The position numbers and the translations under genes were made by a program. The notes under the pieces are model-generated. The model was not told the origin of the DNA. It made no database searches and saw only the letters and a program-made list of their open reading frames with translations. A stretch of 64,000 nt of DNA from Megaleporinus macrocephalus (lineage: Eukaryota; Chordata; Actinopteri; Characiformes; Anostomidae): NCBI GenBank assembly GCA_021613375.1, contig CM038704.1:35357488-35421487 (forward strand), read 5' to 3'. Positions 35,905 to 46,985 of this stretch are shown here, piece by piece; positions within the stretch are counted from its first letter, which is position 1, and each line of letters starts with the position of its first letter.

Positions 35905-36168
35905 GTAATTTGTCCCAAAAATAGTTCTCTAAAGAGAGAATTAAACACTGCTGTTATACTGACTGAATTGATGTTAGCAGAAAAGCAGCTAAGCAACCAG
36001 TTTAATTAACAAGATTCTTAGCTATGCATCTAGGTTAACAATGTGGAGCTATTTATGAGCATACTTTATTATTTAGTAATGCTTAATTGGTAAACCTCCA
36101 TGTTTACAACTTTAAATAAAGCTTGTTGTATTACCTCCTCACACTGCCAGCTGATCATTCTAGAGGGA
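35905..36168 (+). repeat. Left arm of long inverted repeat
   Basis: Reverse-complement matches the right arm at 37145-37451 through many landmarks: TAATTTGTCCC, AGAGA(A/G)ATTAAACACTG, CTTAGCTATGCATCTAGG, TAAATAAAGCTTGTTGTATTACC, and the inner end at CTGATCATTCTAGAGG. Similarity is high but with indels. The arms enclose about 975 bp. Confidence 0.8.
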
Positions 36169-36439
36169 TAGTGGCTAAAACTGAAAACTTAATTGTATGA
36201 AAATGATTTAGTTTAAATTTTCTAACAATGAAATTAAGAATTTTAAGCTTGATTGTGTTATTTTATGACATAAACAACAAGGACAATGCAGATTATATTA
36301 AATCAAAATGCCATATTTACACTAGCGTAACTTACTGGCCCCTTGTAGAAATATTTTGTTAGCAGCTGTGCAGTGTTTTAAATGTAAGCAGGGTTTGAGA
36401 TGTACATTCAAAATCTTATCAAAAGTATTTCACAGGACC

Positions 36440-36940
36440 CCTAGACTGTTGTTATGGCACCCACTTTGGGGAAAACTTGCCAAAGATTCACACTGCAAGG
36501 GCACTCCATCATGTTTTCTTACTTGGAAGGGCATCTAGCGAGGCTCGTCATTCTTTTTTTTTTTTTATAAAGGCACACGTTTATCCCATTCTGAGGGCAC
36601 ATATAGATCATCAGTTCTCATTTAATCCACTAACAGGGCAACCATTCAGAAACCCAGCTCATTCTTACCCATGTAGATACAGTGTACTGCATCACATTTT
36701 ACCCACTGGAGGGGCATGTCTCAATTAGAGGGGCACCTACACAGTCACTTCATCATGTATAATTGTAGGACATCCCTGTACAGCACTGCATCCCATTTTC
36801 TCTACAAGAAGGGGCACCCTTTGGGACACTGTGTAGTAGGGGTGCAATAGAGGACACTTAATAATGTGCCCTTTTCTATTGGAAAGGCAACTCTATAAGG
36901 GCACTCAGATCATCAATCATAATTTATTGGGGGCTCTCAT
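36440..36940 (+). repeat. Degenerate GGGCAC-rich repeat inside the inverted repeat
   Basis: Roughly every 40-60 bp there is a word like GGGCAC or GGGGCAC followed by a CATCATGTTTT- or CATCCCATTTT-type segment. It is a weakly periodic, strongly diverged tandem array filling the space between the inverted arms. It ends at the AT microsatellite. Confidence 0.45.
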
Positions 36941-36958
36941 TTTTTTCCTAGCTATCAC

Positions 36959-36960
36959 CA

Positions 36961-37037
<77 letters not shown>
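36959..37037. repeat. (AT)n microsatellite
   Basis: About 39 uninterrupted AT/TA dinucleotides. It lies between the arms of the inverted repeat and can form hairpins itself. Confidence 0.95.
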
Positions 37038-37038
<1 letters not shown>

Positions 37039-37144
37039 CCGGCACTGTCCTTATTTTTTATGTTATAATGACACAGTCAAGCTCATTGTTAGAAAACTTA
37101 ACATACATCATTTCCATGCAGTTATGTTTTCAGTTGTAGTCACA

Positions 37145-37451
37145 CCTCCTCTAGAATGTTCAGCTGCCTGAGAGAGGGCTGAGCTGTAACTTTGACATTC
37201 AGCAGTGTGTGAGGTGGTAATACAACAAGCTTTATTTTAAGTTGTAAACATTGAAGTTTACCAATTGAGCATAACTATATGTTAAAGTATGCTCACTTCA
37301 GCTGGTTTACAGATAGCTTGACATTGTTAGCCTAGATGCATAGCTAAGAAGCTTGCTAATTAAACAGGTTAGCTGCTTTTCTGCTAACATCTTTTTGGTC
37401 AGTTTAGAAATCAACAGCAGTGTTTAATCCTCTCTTTAAAGGGACAAATTA
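37145..37451 (-). repeat. Right arm of long inverted repeat
   Basis: Inverted partner of 35905-36168. It is slightly longer because of a ~40-bp extra segment near 37170 (CTGAGAGAGGGCTGAGCTG) and one near 37300. With the left arm it outlines a ~1.55 kb unit resembling a non-autonomous DNA transposon with long terminal repeats. No target duplication could be fixed. Confidence 0.8.
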
Positions 37452-38109
37452 CACAAAAAAAAGTTAAGGTACATATTGTGTAGCACATGTGTTGTCATTT
37501 TGATCTATGTGTTTTGTGCCCGTTATGGGCACATAGGTTTTTGCATGCTGGTAGGGCCTCTGTTGTGTACTCAGTGCCCTTTTTATTGTTTTTTCCCCTG
37601 CCCTTCAAACACCCTGAGTCCCCCACTGTACTTAACCCTTTATTTAATGGTTAGATTTATGTATCTGAATACATTTTAAACACTGTTTAAATGCTCTGTG
37701 ACCTCTTCCTGATGATAAATTGATTTAAATGTATTTTCTGAGTATATATAACTTTAAAAACTGTAAAATAAATGTCATGAGTATACGAGACACTTGATGG
37801 GTATGTCAGGTTTAGCTTTTTGATGTAGGACATGTTTTGTCCCTTTGTCTCAATAATTAGTGAATAATAAGTGTGTAAAAATAACAAAATCAAAGAAAAA
37901 AAATGATCAGAAATGAAATTAAATTCAGGGTCTTCAGCCCTGGATCAAGGCCAACAAGCAATCTTTTTTATCTTATGTTTTTATGTGTTTGTTTATTTTA
38001 TATGTTTTACGTTTATTATATTAGTGCAATATTAATGTAAATCTACACCATGTAAGATTTGTTCACCTTTATGCTAGTATAGGTGCTAAACATTTACAGA
38101 ACAGTAATT
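37452..38109. other. Intergenic, no gene seen
   Basis: AT-rich, including a CCTGCCCTTCAAACACCC stretch. No feature is recognised. Confidence 0.55.
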
Positions 38110-38200
38110 TTTATCTGTATTTATTTATAAACCAGCAGCTGAGAGAGAAGACTGGAAATTCTCAGACAGTCAACAGTTCTGCTGAATCTGTTTTCTCTTT
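38110..38200 (+). pseudogene. Broken exon-1 module
   Basis: The leader words CAGCAGCTGAGAGAGAAGACTGG, TCTCAGACAGTC and CTGCTGAATCTG are intact. The donor GTAAGAATC is gone (CTGTTTTCTC instead), and the octamer-TATA block before the leader has been deleted, with TTTTTATCTGTATTTATTTATAAA joined directly to the leader. This is probably the former first exon of the receptor fragment at 39905. Confidence 0.65.
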
Positions 38201-38334
38201 TTTTAATGATTGCTTCTTGTTAGTACCAAAAGCTTCATTTCCAAAATGTGTTTTTTTCTGTAAACAACTAATGTAGTTAAACTGGATAAATAAGCTTAAA
38301 AGCCTGTTAAAGCGAAGCATACAGATCCAATTAG

Positions 38335-38610
38335 CTGACTCGCCTACTACTCAGTAAACGAAATCAGTAGGTGAGCACGGCTAGTATGTCTGAATATCTA
38401 GTAGGCATTGAGTAGTACCCAGATGACCTATTGAATCGGCAGCCAATTTTATGTAGGCGAACACAGCACACTGCGCTATCCCATGTCTCACCTAGAGTCA
38501 CTCATGAATTTAAAGCGGAGAAAAAAAACAGTGAAAAGCGAAACATTGGCTGTGTGTACATAGCTACGACTAGTGAACTGACAGAAGAACGCAACTGAAG
38601 TTAGCGCTAC
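38335..38610 (+). repeat. Dispersed repeat, copy 1 (GAGTAGTA family)
   Basis: Shares with 60110-60400: GCCTACT(T/A)...CTACT, AGCA(C/T)G(A/G)CTAGTATGTC, GGCATTGAGTAGTA, GATGACCTATTGAAT, CACTGCGCTATCCCATG, and GGCTGTGTGTACATAGCTAC. It is probably a non-autonomous DNA transposon. Its insertion helped separate the broken exon 1 from the receptor fragment at 39905. The 3' limit is uncertain. Confidence 0.65.
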
Positions 38611-38900
38611 TTCACACGTATATGTACGTGTGCGTACATATTCAGGCAAAAACGCAGATCACTGTCACAAAAAGTATCTAAATCTGTCAGTAAACGGGGC
38701 TCTTGAATGAATAGCATTCTTTTTTAAGGCTTATTTATTATCAACGTCAAATACAGATACAGATACGCATTCATTTGGTACGTAATTTGCACGTTTTCGG
38801 AAAGCTTACGGATATGGACGGAGCAATACCACTGCAGACTGACAGCAGTGCAAGACGCGACAACTTCCATACGAACACTACAAAGAGGAAGCGTTTTAAA

Positions 38901-39789
38901 GACTGGTTGTGCGAATTGGTTAGAAATTTTAAAATTTAGAAAGTCGGTTCTTGTTGATTTTGAGGTAAATACAGAACAACAAGCTCATCCAGCCTCGCCA
39001 TGTTTGCTTTACTCTGCACTGCCCTCTACTGGAAGTGTTGTTCAACAACCATGTCACCGGAGCTAATGCAGACAAGTATGTGGGCAGTGATGGCTATTCA
39101 TGCTATTTTCTATGATAACACTGGGGGGCATCTTTGTTAACATTGATACTAATTACAAGCAAAACGACAAACATTTAAAATGACTAGCATAATATGTTCA
39201 GTTAGAGGCTATCACAGTAATTGGAAGAAGAGGAAAACTTAAACAACTGTGTTATGAACACAGCACATAAAGATCAGAGTGTTGTAAAGTCTATGGCTGA
39301 AGGCAGTGAATTTAAAACATCCACCCAAACCTCCATATGTCTGCTCTTACCTTTCTGTGGAGGGGAACCAGCATCAGAGCCTCCTTATTCAGAGAAAGGG
39401 CTCGCTTATGAAGCTCCGAGGAAGCAGATCGGTCAGGTGCTTGTGAGGCTATCAGTTAAGTAACTGTTTTATGACCAGTGTAAATCGCTATTTGCGGAGT
39501 GGCTCGGGCAGCTCGCCGTCTTTGTGTAGGAGTACACGGCCGACTTTCTCGCTATGCATATACGCTTCAGTACTTGTGTAGTTTTTCATTGCCGAACCGT
39601 CTGCACATTCCGAGAGTAGAAAGTAATAATAAAAAAAATGTTGCCATGTGTAACCTCAGGCCACCTTTTCATATAATCCACCCACTGTGTTATTAACCTC
39701 GGATGAGACAGTGTTGTACCATTCGAGCTTCTTTTTGCCTCTCTGGTCTCCTCACATGTAACTGTATTCATTTTGGTTAGCTGACTAAC
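38901..39789. other. Intergenic, no gene seen
   Basis: Moderately GC-rich with short open frames. I see no splice-supported gene; likely further repeat debris. Confidence 0.45.
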
Positions 39790-39900
39790 CAAAATGTCAG
39801 TCACTCTAAATTTCCCCTAGGCGTGAGTGTGTGCGTAGGCCAGACTGGTGACCTGTCCATTGTGTACCCCCCCTTCAGCTGATGATGCTGGGATGATGCC
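39790..39900 (+). repeat. SINE-type repeat fragment fused to receptor fragment
   Basis: CACTCTAAATTTCCCCTAGG, GTGAGTGTGTGCGTAGGCC, GACTGGTGACCTGTCC, and CAGCTGATGATGCTGGGATGATG correspond to the middle and 3' part of the repeat at 46655-46985. The fragment abuts the receptor remnant starting near 39905 without a gap. Confidence 0.6.
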
Positions 39901-39904
39901 CCCA

Positions 39905-40200
39905 GCTGTGGACCTCCTCTGTTGTGTGTCAAACCTGATAACGATGAGGCATCCAGGACCGAAAGATGTGGAGAGTGATGTTGAAGTGATTTTGTTTCCC
40001 CAAAATATTCCATTATCTGTAAATTTAGTTTTTTTAACACCCTCTTATGCACCTGACATGATAGCAGTGCCTAGTTTGTTGATCAACATAGTTATTGGGC
40101 TTTTGCATCAAGTCCATGTTGTTTATAGACCAGGTAAACTGTCTTTTGAAACAGTCTATAACTTTCACCAGCTGTTGTTTCAGATCTGGGTAGGGCTGAA
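39905..40200 (+). pseudogene. Class A GPCR, array copy 7, TM5-TM7 fragment
   Basis: Only the last third of a receptor remains. Residues corresponding to the end of TM5 read VDLLCCVSNLITMRHPGPKDVESDV. The third loop then jumps straight to FPQNIPLSV, losing the MNAAKKKAFQVV segment and the first half of TM6. TM7 reads INIVIGLLHQVHVVYRPGKL, with the PxY site lost. The upstream TM1-4 coding is absent. It is non-functional. Confidence 0.85.
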
Positions 40201-40207
40201 AGATTAA

Positions 40208-41029
40208 TCAGTTTTTAATGACAAAATTGCTAATTCCATCAACAAGTGGTGAAGGCAGAAAAAAAATATTGGGTAGGTCTCAGAAAACATTGGTACGCCT
40301 CATCAGGCTTTATCTTGTTCCTGAGACCTTTTTAGTTCTCACCCTTCTTACTTTTACAGTTCATAGGACAATATTAATCAACTGGAATATCGACATATTC
40401 ACATAAACACTGTAAACACTGTAAAGACTATAAAGCATGCTTCCAGTGGCATATTTGTCCAATTAAATCAACAAGACTGAACTAAAATGAAAAAACTGAG
40501 ATGTACAAAGCATGCATGAACATATGGTTATGGTCCATTTATATCTGACATATAATGATTGAAGCAACGAAGAAACTTAACATTTAACTTGCCGTTTTCA
40601 CAGTGCCCTTTTTGAAGTAAAAGAATTCTGCAAGTACCGTATTTCTTTGGATGGGTGGAAAAAGACCGCAACTAGAGTTTGAAATTCAAGCTTATAGTAA
40701 ACCGAGGGTCTGAGACAATGGTAAATAGAGACAATTGCTAGGCTTAGGAAAACAAGAAACAAGAAAGTCTAATGATTTTATTAGTCATAATATCATAACA
40801 ACTTGAAAACTATTAAAAAATACATCTTAATTAATTAGGTGATCAGTCTGGCAGGCCCAGGCCACCACTTTGCCATAAAAAAAATTACAATTAACTGGCA
40901 ATCAGGCACATTACATTCAGGATTCTCGCTTCAAGTTTAAAAAATGTACATAAATGGATATGTGACATGGCACAAGAACAACAGGTCTGAAGATTAATTT
41001 ATAGAGCACTGAAATTCAAATCGCAGTCG
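40208..41029. other. Intergenic, no gene seen
   Basis: AT-rich. No octamer promoter module is found before copy 8, so that pseudogene has lost its first exon. Confidence 0.5.
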
Positions 41030-41165
41030 GAATACATTTTGTGGGGTTTCCTCCCACCAGACCAAAGACATGCAGTCAGGCAAGTTGAAGATGTTAATCT
41101 AGGTGACACTGTAGGTGTCACTGTGTGTGAATGTGTGTGACCTGTTCAGGGTGTTACCCTGTTAT
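41030..41165 (+). repeat. SINE-type repeat fragment, + orientation
   Basis: GGGGTTTCCTCCCACCAGACC, AAAGACATGCAGTCAGG, GGTGACACTGTAG and GTGTGTGACCTGTTCAGGGTG follow the order of the middle part of the 46655-46985 repeat. Confidence 0.6.
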
Positions 41166-41520
41166 TAAAATCCATTTAGCTGTTTAAAGAATATCCTTTG
41201 GCTGGTGAGTCGCTTAGCAGCCGTGTCCTACAATTAATAAATGAGTAGAATTGGTTTTAACTAATATTATTTAAAAATAATAATACTATTACTGAACATT
41301 GATTTTTGTTCAACATTTATAAAGTAAAGTAACATTTTATAAAAATATGTTAATCTTAAAATCATGCTGGTTTCTTGACCGAAAGAGTCACTGTAAAACT
41401 GAGACAAGCTCCTGTTAATATCTCTTGCAAGATTCACATAAAACATAAGGGGCAAAAATTATTATTGACTCTGTTAAGTCATCTTCACTGGGCAAAGAAC
41501 CTTCTTTCTAGAACCTAAAC

Positions 41521-42364
41521 ATGAACTTCACCTTCACAAACTCAACCAGCTTAGAATTCTTAATCTTCACCATCTTGAGCATATCCCTCCATGTCTATTT
41601 CCTTCTGGGCCTTCCTCTGAACATCTACATCATCTTCCTCCTCTTCCCCAGCCGCTAATGGACGCCGCTGATGTTTTTAGCTGGAACCAGACGATTTCTA
41701 AGATTTTCTTTGTGCTCGTGGCTCCTTTCCAATGCCTGTGTTGCATGAGTATAAACCTGAGCCTCTTTGAAGCTTTGGGTTTCTTCCTCGCTATCTGTTT
41801 CTCTTCTGTTCCAGTGCTGCGTGTTTTAGAGCGTTACCTATCCGTGGTCCACACCGCGACCTTCCTGAGGTACAAACCATTCCGATATCGGGTCTCATGC
41901 TCCATCACAGTCTGGATATGTTCACTAGCAATGGGCATTATCTGCTCATGCACGTTTCGTAATTTGCCTTCCAAATTGTTCACAGTCATTTCCGTCCTCG
42001 TATTGATATTTAACAACTTCTGTTGTGTGTCGATCCTGAGAAAGCTGAGGCATCCAAGGCGGAGAGACACAGAGAGTGATGTTAGCAAAATGAATGGTGT
42101 CAAGAAGAAGGCCTTTCAAATAGTCTTCATCAACTTGCTGGCATTTCTATTTTAAATGACCCCAATAGCTGTAATCTTTACAGCTATTTTTTTTACAATA
42201 TTTTGTCTGAGTATGCATTTGGTGTGGCAACATTGATAGGTCTGGCAATCAACACAGCTGTTGGGCTTTTGCAACCGGTCTATGTGCTGCACAGAGCTGG
42301 GAAACTGCCATTAATACAGTCTGAACCTTTCTCCTCCTGTTGTATGTGCTCTGGGCAGGGCTGA
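41521..42364 (+). pseudogene. Class A GPCR, array copy 8, multiply disabled
   Basis: Starts with an acceptor (CTTTCTAG) and ATG 41521 with N-F-T and N-S-T-like sequence. A 4-nt loss in the first loop (CCCAGCCGCTAATGG) creates a TAA near 41657. The frame reopens to 42155, but TM3 has small deletions (SSVPVLRVLERYL in place of SSRCLFQCCVCLERYL). TM6 has a stop where paralogues have CAA (FLF-stop before AATATCCC-type sequence), and an insertion follows near 42180. The end still reads QPVYVLHRAGKLPLI in a shifted frame. It is non-functional. Confidence 0.9.
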
Positions 42365-42759
42365 AGCAGTTGCAACTGCAAGGAAAAGAAGGCTGAATTT
42401 GGCAGGGAGCCTGATAATAAAATATAAGAATAAAACAGTACAGCTGTGGTCTGTTGCCTCCGCCATGAACCTGATCAGGACTAATTCAGCAGTTAGGCAC
42501 ATTTAGCATTTGTTTAAGTCTGTTGTCATGTTTATTTTTTTTTTTTACAAATTAAATCACAGTCAGAATTAATTAAATATTTGCCTCAACTTCTTTAGCC
42601 CTAGTTCTGAGCCAATAAAGTTTATAAAGCATTTTCCTAATCTTATTTATTTACTGTTAATTTTAGATTTTTACTGTTATTATTGTGATGTAATATTAAT
42701 TTAAAGCTGCACTCCCAAGATTTGTTTACCTGAGTGCTAGTATTAGTGTTAAATATTTT
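42365..42759. other. Intergenic, no gene seen
   Basis: AT-rich 3' flank of copy 8; a TTTATTTTTTTTTTTTAC run near 42530. Nothing recognised. Confidence 0.55.
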
Positions 42760-42930
42760 GAGAAAGGTGTTGATTTTTATCTGTATGAGATTTGCATTAG
42801 AGACAAAGCTGTATGGTGATGGCTGTGACAGGACAACAATAACATGGGTGTATGAGGTTCGATTTATATCAGTTACCACACAAATGGACACCTGCAGCTG
42901 AGAGAGAATACTTCGAGAACTGCTGAACCT
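42760..42930 (+). promoter_or_regulatory. Octamer promoter and exon 1 of copy 9
   Basis: The octamer is at 42790-42797, followed by AGAGACAAAGCTGTATGGTG and TGTGACAGGACAACAATAACA. TATA-like TTATATC has its core at 42865-42869, 75 bp from the octamer. The shorter leader CAGCTGAGAGAGAATAC...CTGAACCT ends at donor GTAAGAGTC (GT at 42931). It belongs to the long-spacing group with the modules at 6840 and 17045. Confidence 0.7.
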
Positions 42931-43059
42931 GTAAGAGTCTCCTTCTCTTTTTAGTCTGATTTTGAACTAATGTAGATTATTACAGTACTCAATTAACATC
43001 TGATTACAGCATATAGCAAATAGCATCTGATAGCAAATTTACTCCTCAGCAGTACAGTA

Positions 43060-43520
43060 CAGTAAAACTTAATTTCCAGTACTTGTTGAAATACTGACAT
43101 TAGTAAATGTCATTAGTAAAACTTCATAAAAAGCAACTTGAGTAAAGGTACAAAATTATCAGGTCAAAAATACAGTTTAACTACTGAGTAACTTGTACAA
43201 CTGCTGTAAAACTTCACCTGCATGTCTGACCACTTTGTGTCTGACAACAAACAGAAGTTAGCTTCTTATTCATCAGCCTCCTGTTTGAATTTTTCTGTTT
43301 CACCCTAAATGATGCAGAAATTACAGTCTGGATGTTATGTTACTGTCACGTCATCTGGCTGTTGTTAGGCTGAGCGTGTTGTCTTTCCTCATATTGAACT
43401 TCTGTAAAAGGCTAACTTGAGATGTGTTTTACTCTGTATTTGACCACAAACTCAACTATTGAGTAACTAATAGAACTGTGGCAAAGCTTCCTAGTAAATC
43501 CAGCATCTGACAGTAACGAA
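43060..43520 (+). repeat. Dispersed hAT-like repeat in the intron of copy 9
   Basis: Rich in AGTAA/TTACT words as in the hAT-like element at 29904-31290. The segment AGTTAGCTTCTTATTCATCAGCC...TTTCTGTTTCACCCTAAATGATGCAG resembles 60815-60905. The boundaries are not resolved. It lies within the leader intron 42931-44531 of copy 9; the rest of that intron shows no gene. Confidence 0.5.
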
Positions 43521-44540
43521 ACTGAAATTTGTATAGCTCAATTTTTTATTTCTTTTATTATTTACATCTAAAATAGTATGCTAAAGCTCCAAAGTTAGAG
43601 ATGTGACCAAACACAAAGCAGTACAAATGTTGGCAACAGAAAAACAGATTAAAGGAATAAGTAACAAAATATGAACAACTGAAATGTCACTATCTTTTAA
43701 GGGATTCTTTAGAAAATATGTTGTTAGCTTCCCCGTTTAAACAGAACGCTCCTAATGTTCTGCGGGGGGAGGTGTTCTGACTCGTTACTGTAATGAGCAC
43801 CAGATGTGCTGTCTAATCAAAGACCCCCGCCTTTATTCTTTATTACTGCTCATGATTTTCCCAACGTTATTGGTTGAATCATAAATGTCAGAGCCTTCAA
43901 TTGACAGTGGCATAGGTAGATAGTGTGTTTATGTGCAAACAGAATGAATGTGCAAAATTAAAAAAATATGTGCTACCTTGCATGCAATTTTTAAAGGGAA
44001 CCCTGACAGACTGACCCTGACAATAAGGTGTGCACAGTGTTCGAGATTATTGCTGCATCCCTAGTTATTTTCAAAGACAAATGCCACTAGGTGGGTGAAG
44101 CAGCTAGGCAATGATATTTCACTGAATTTCTATTTAAGTTTAAATCTTTCTGAAATGGACAATATAACATCATATTTTTAACACCCCCTCCCCTGCTTCC
44201 AGTGATCGAAGAGGTTAATTAGGAGGTCCCAGACCCTCCAGAACCCACCACATCCTGGGTGTATATATCAATACCGTTCAAATATGTTGTATAAATCAAG
44301 CAAATTATTAAAAGTAGGCAAAATCCTTTTTTTTGGTATTTTCCGCAGGATTAGGTTCTGTGCTGCAATATTCTGTTCTTCTTAACAGTCGCTGTTTACT
44401 AAATGATTCACTGTAAAACTTATACATACACACTTGGTTTCTAACAAGTTTCATATAAAACACATGGAATGTTTTTGTTTTGTTTTTTTTTACTGGGCAA
44501 AAGTTAGAATTTGGTTCTTTCCTATTTCTAGAGCCTGAAC

Positions 44541-45392
44541 ATGAACACCACCCTCACAAACTCAACCAGCCTGGATTTCTCAGTAATTGCCATCTTTATC
44601 ATATCCATCCATGCTGCGTTCGTCCTCCTGGGCCTTCCTCTGAATGTCTACATCATCTACATGCTCTTCCCCCGCCGGGGTGTAATGGACAGCCCCAATG
44701 TTTTTAGCTGGAACCAGTCAATTTCTGAGATTATTTTTGTGTTCGTTGGGCCTTTTCAGATTCAGTGTAGTGTAAACTGGAACTTGTGCATCTTTGAAGG
44801 TTTGCATTTTTTCTTTGCCATCTGTTTGTCCTCACGCTGTCTGTTCCAGTGCTGCGTGTGTTTGGAGCGCTACCTGGCCGTGGTCCACCCCATAACCTTC
44901 CTGAAGTATAAACCACTCCGTTATCGGGTCATGTGCTCTATCACTGTCTGGATGTGTTCGTTAGCAGTTGGCATTGCCCACTCATGCATGTTTCATAATT
45001 TGCACTACCCAGTTTTTGCAGTCATTTACCTCCTCGTATTGACTGTGGACAGCTTCTGTTGTGTGTCGATCCTGAAAAAGCTGAGGCATCCAGGACCGAG
45101 AGATACGGAGAGTGATGTTGGTGAGATGAATGCTGCCAAGAAGAAGGCCTTTCAAGTAGTCTCTGTTAATTTGTTGGCATTTCTTTTTCAAAATATTCCA
45201 ATATCTGTAGCCTTTGGTATTCAAAGTATTCTGACTGAGCATGCATTTGGAGTGGCAGTAGTGACTAGTCTATTGACCAGCACAGTTTCTGGGATTTTTC
45301 AGCAGGTCTTTATGCTGCACAGAGCTGGTAAACTGCCATTAATACAGTCTGCACCTCTCTACACCTGTTGTTTTAGCCATGGGCCAGGCTGA
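44541..45392 (+). CDS. Class A GPCR, array copy 9 (full length)
   Basis: A 283-residue receptor. ATG 44541 lies 9 nt after the acceptor TATTTCTAG. Sequons at N2 and N7; TM1 ends GLPLN with N35; TM2 has acidic E63; C83 begins TM3, with ERY 109-111 and AVVHPITFLKYKPLRYR after it. A cysteine in ECL2 (SCMFHN) can pair with C83. TM5 runs FAVIYLLVLTVDSFCC, TM6 has QNIP. TM7 is degenerate: SGIFQQVFMLHRAG lacks the Pro of the xPVYVL motif found in relatives. The C-tail has TCCF and ends GPG. The promoter module at 42760 is intact, so it is probably expressed. It is the last copy in the array. Confidence 0.9.
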   Translation: MNTTLTNSTSLDFSVIAIFIISIHAAFVLLGLPLNVYIIYMLFPRRGVMDSPNVFSWNQSISEIIFVFVGPFQIQCSVNWNLCIFEGLHFFFAICLSSRCLFQCCVCLERYLAVVHPITFLKYKPLRYRVMCSITVWMCSLAVGIAHSCMFHNLHYPVFAVIYLLVLTVDSFCCVSILKKLRHPGPRDTESDVGEMNAAKKKAFQVVSVNLLAFLFQNIPISVAFGIQSILTEHAFGVAVVTSLLTSTVSGIFQQVFMLHRAGKLPLIQSAPLYTCCFSHGPG

Positions 45393-46654
45393 AGAGATGT
45401 TTTTTGTGTTGAAAGCCAGTTTGGTACATACCTTTTAAAAATTTGCTGATTTCCCACAATCTCATTAATAAGGCTGTAGTCTATTGCTAGCAGTAGTGCA
45501 ACACTTTCGACCAGAGAACAATAGCAACCAACTGGAATACAGAATTCACATAATTACAACCAACACTGCAGCACCCCTCTCAACAAAGACTATAAAGCAT
45601 GCAGGTACAGTTATATATTAACATCACATGCAAATGCCCTACGAGAAGGTCTGTTAGATCCTCTTCTGGCTTCAGTCTTAGATTTGCCCTGCATTTGATC
45701 CCTCACATCCTCAGAAGACATGTAATTCACCAAGTTTTTACTGAATTCTCCGAAAATTCTTTTTTAACACACTTGGAGTTCATTTTTTTTTTCCATATGC
45801 TGCAGATTTTTGTACCTGAATTTTGTTCTCTTTTTTACCTGGCCCTCTATTTCCCCACACCTAAAAAAACCTTTCAGTTTTTGTTTTGTAATGTTTCAGT
45901 GATTCTTTGGTTATAAGTTCTTGACAGCTATAACTTCATGCCAACATTTCAAATTGCTTATGTCTGACTTCATCAATTGTAAAATCCATTTGTGTCTCAT
46001 CTAAACCATATTTATTCATATCTATTATGTATGTCAACTACAATAAAACACTATATACTTTGCATGATGTGATTTTTTGTTTGTTTTCTTAGTTTTCCAT
46101 CATGGTTTGGAAATAGCTAATGCTATAAGACACAGGCCTAGTGGGAAAAACCTGTACTTTAATATGTTTAATAAATACCAGATTTAAAAAATCTGTGTTT
46201 TTTATGTGTTTTTAACAAGCCACAAAATGGAAGACATTCAGTTTAGGATCTTCTGTTTTGATAGATAAACACACCTTAAGTCTAAAAGAAATGTTTGATA
46301 ATATCATGTATCAAATGTCAGTAGCGTATAAGTAAAGGTAGCACATTTTTCTGAAACATTTTAAAGTGAAAATGAACACTATGTGAAAATGTTAAGTATT
46401 TTAGAAACTAATAAAGATTCAAGCCAACAACCTACTGGGCACAGTGACATCCTTTCCTGAATCAAAGCAACCTTGCTGTCATTCTGAAACATTTTTGTGA
46501 TTTACACATAACATTTACTGCACTGGGAGAACCCGCTTTTCAGACTTGTTCTATGGTTTATTTTTCATTATATTTTCATTGATTAGTAAGCAAGAAGTTG
46601 TGGTCGATTTGTAGAATCAGCTACTTCAAGATTTAAACTTACAATGTTTTCAAA
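45393..46654. other. 3' flank of the array, no gene seen
   Basis: AT-rich, with an AATAAA near 46042 that could serve copy 9. No further octamer module or receptor remnant is found from here to the end of the window. Confidence 0.55.
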
Positions 46655-46985
46655 ACGGTGGCAAGGTGGTGTGGTGGTTAGCACTGTTGCCTCACAGCAA
46701 GACAATCTGAGTTGGATTCCTAGTCTGGGCTGTTCTGTGTGGAGTGTGCATGTTCTTCCCGTGCTTGAGTGGGTTTCCTCCGGGTACTCCGGTTTCCTCC
46801 CACACGTCCAAAAACATGCAGTCAGGTTGATCGGTCACTCTAAATTGCCTATGTGTGTGAGTGTTGGCCATGTGATGGACTGGCGAACTGTCCATGATGT
46901 ACCCCACCTTCGTCCGATGACGCTGGGATTGGCTACTTGACCCCCACTAGCAGAATAAAGCGGCAGATAATGGATGAATAGATGG
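46655..46985 (+). repeat. SINE-type dispersed repeat, most complete copy
   Basis: Starts GGTGGCAAGGTGGTGTGGTGG with A-box-like TGGTTAGCACTG and a B-box-like AGTTGGATTCC about 45 bp on, as expected for a tRNA-derived Pol III promoter. The body reads CTGTGTGGAGTGTGCATG, CCTCCGGGTACTCCGGTTTCC, GATGGACTGGCGAACTGTCC, and GACGCTGGGATTGGC. It ends GATAATGGATGAATAGATGGATG. It serves as the reference for the other fragments in the window. Confidence 0.75.
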
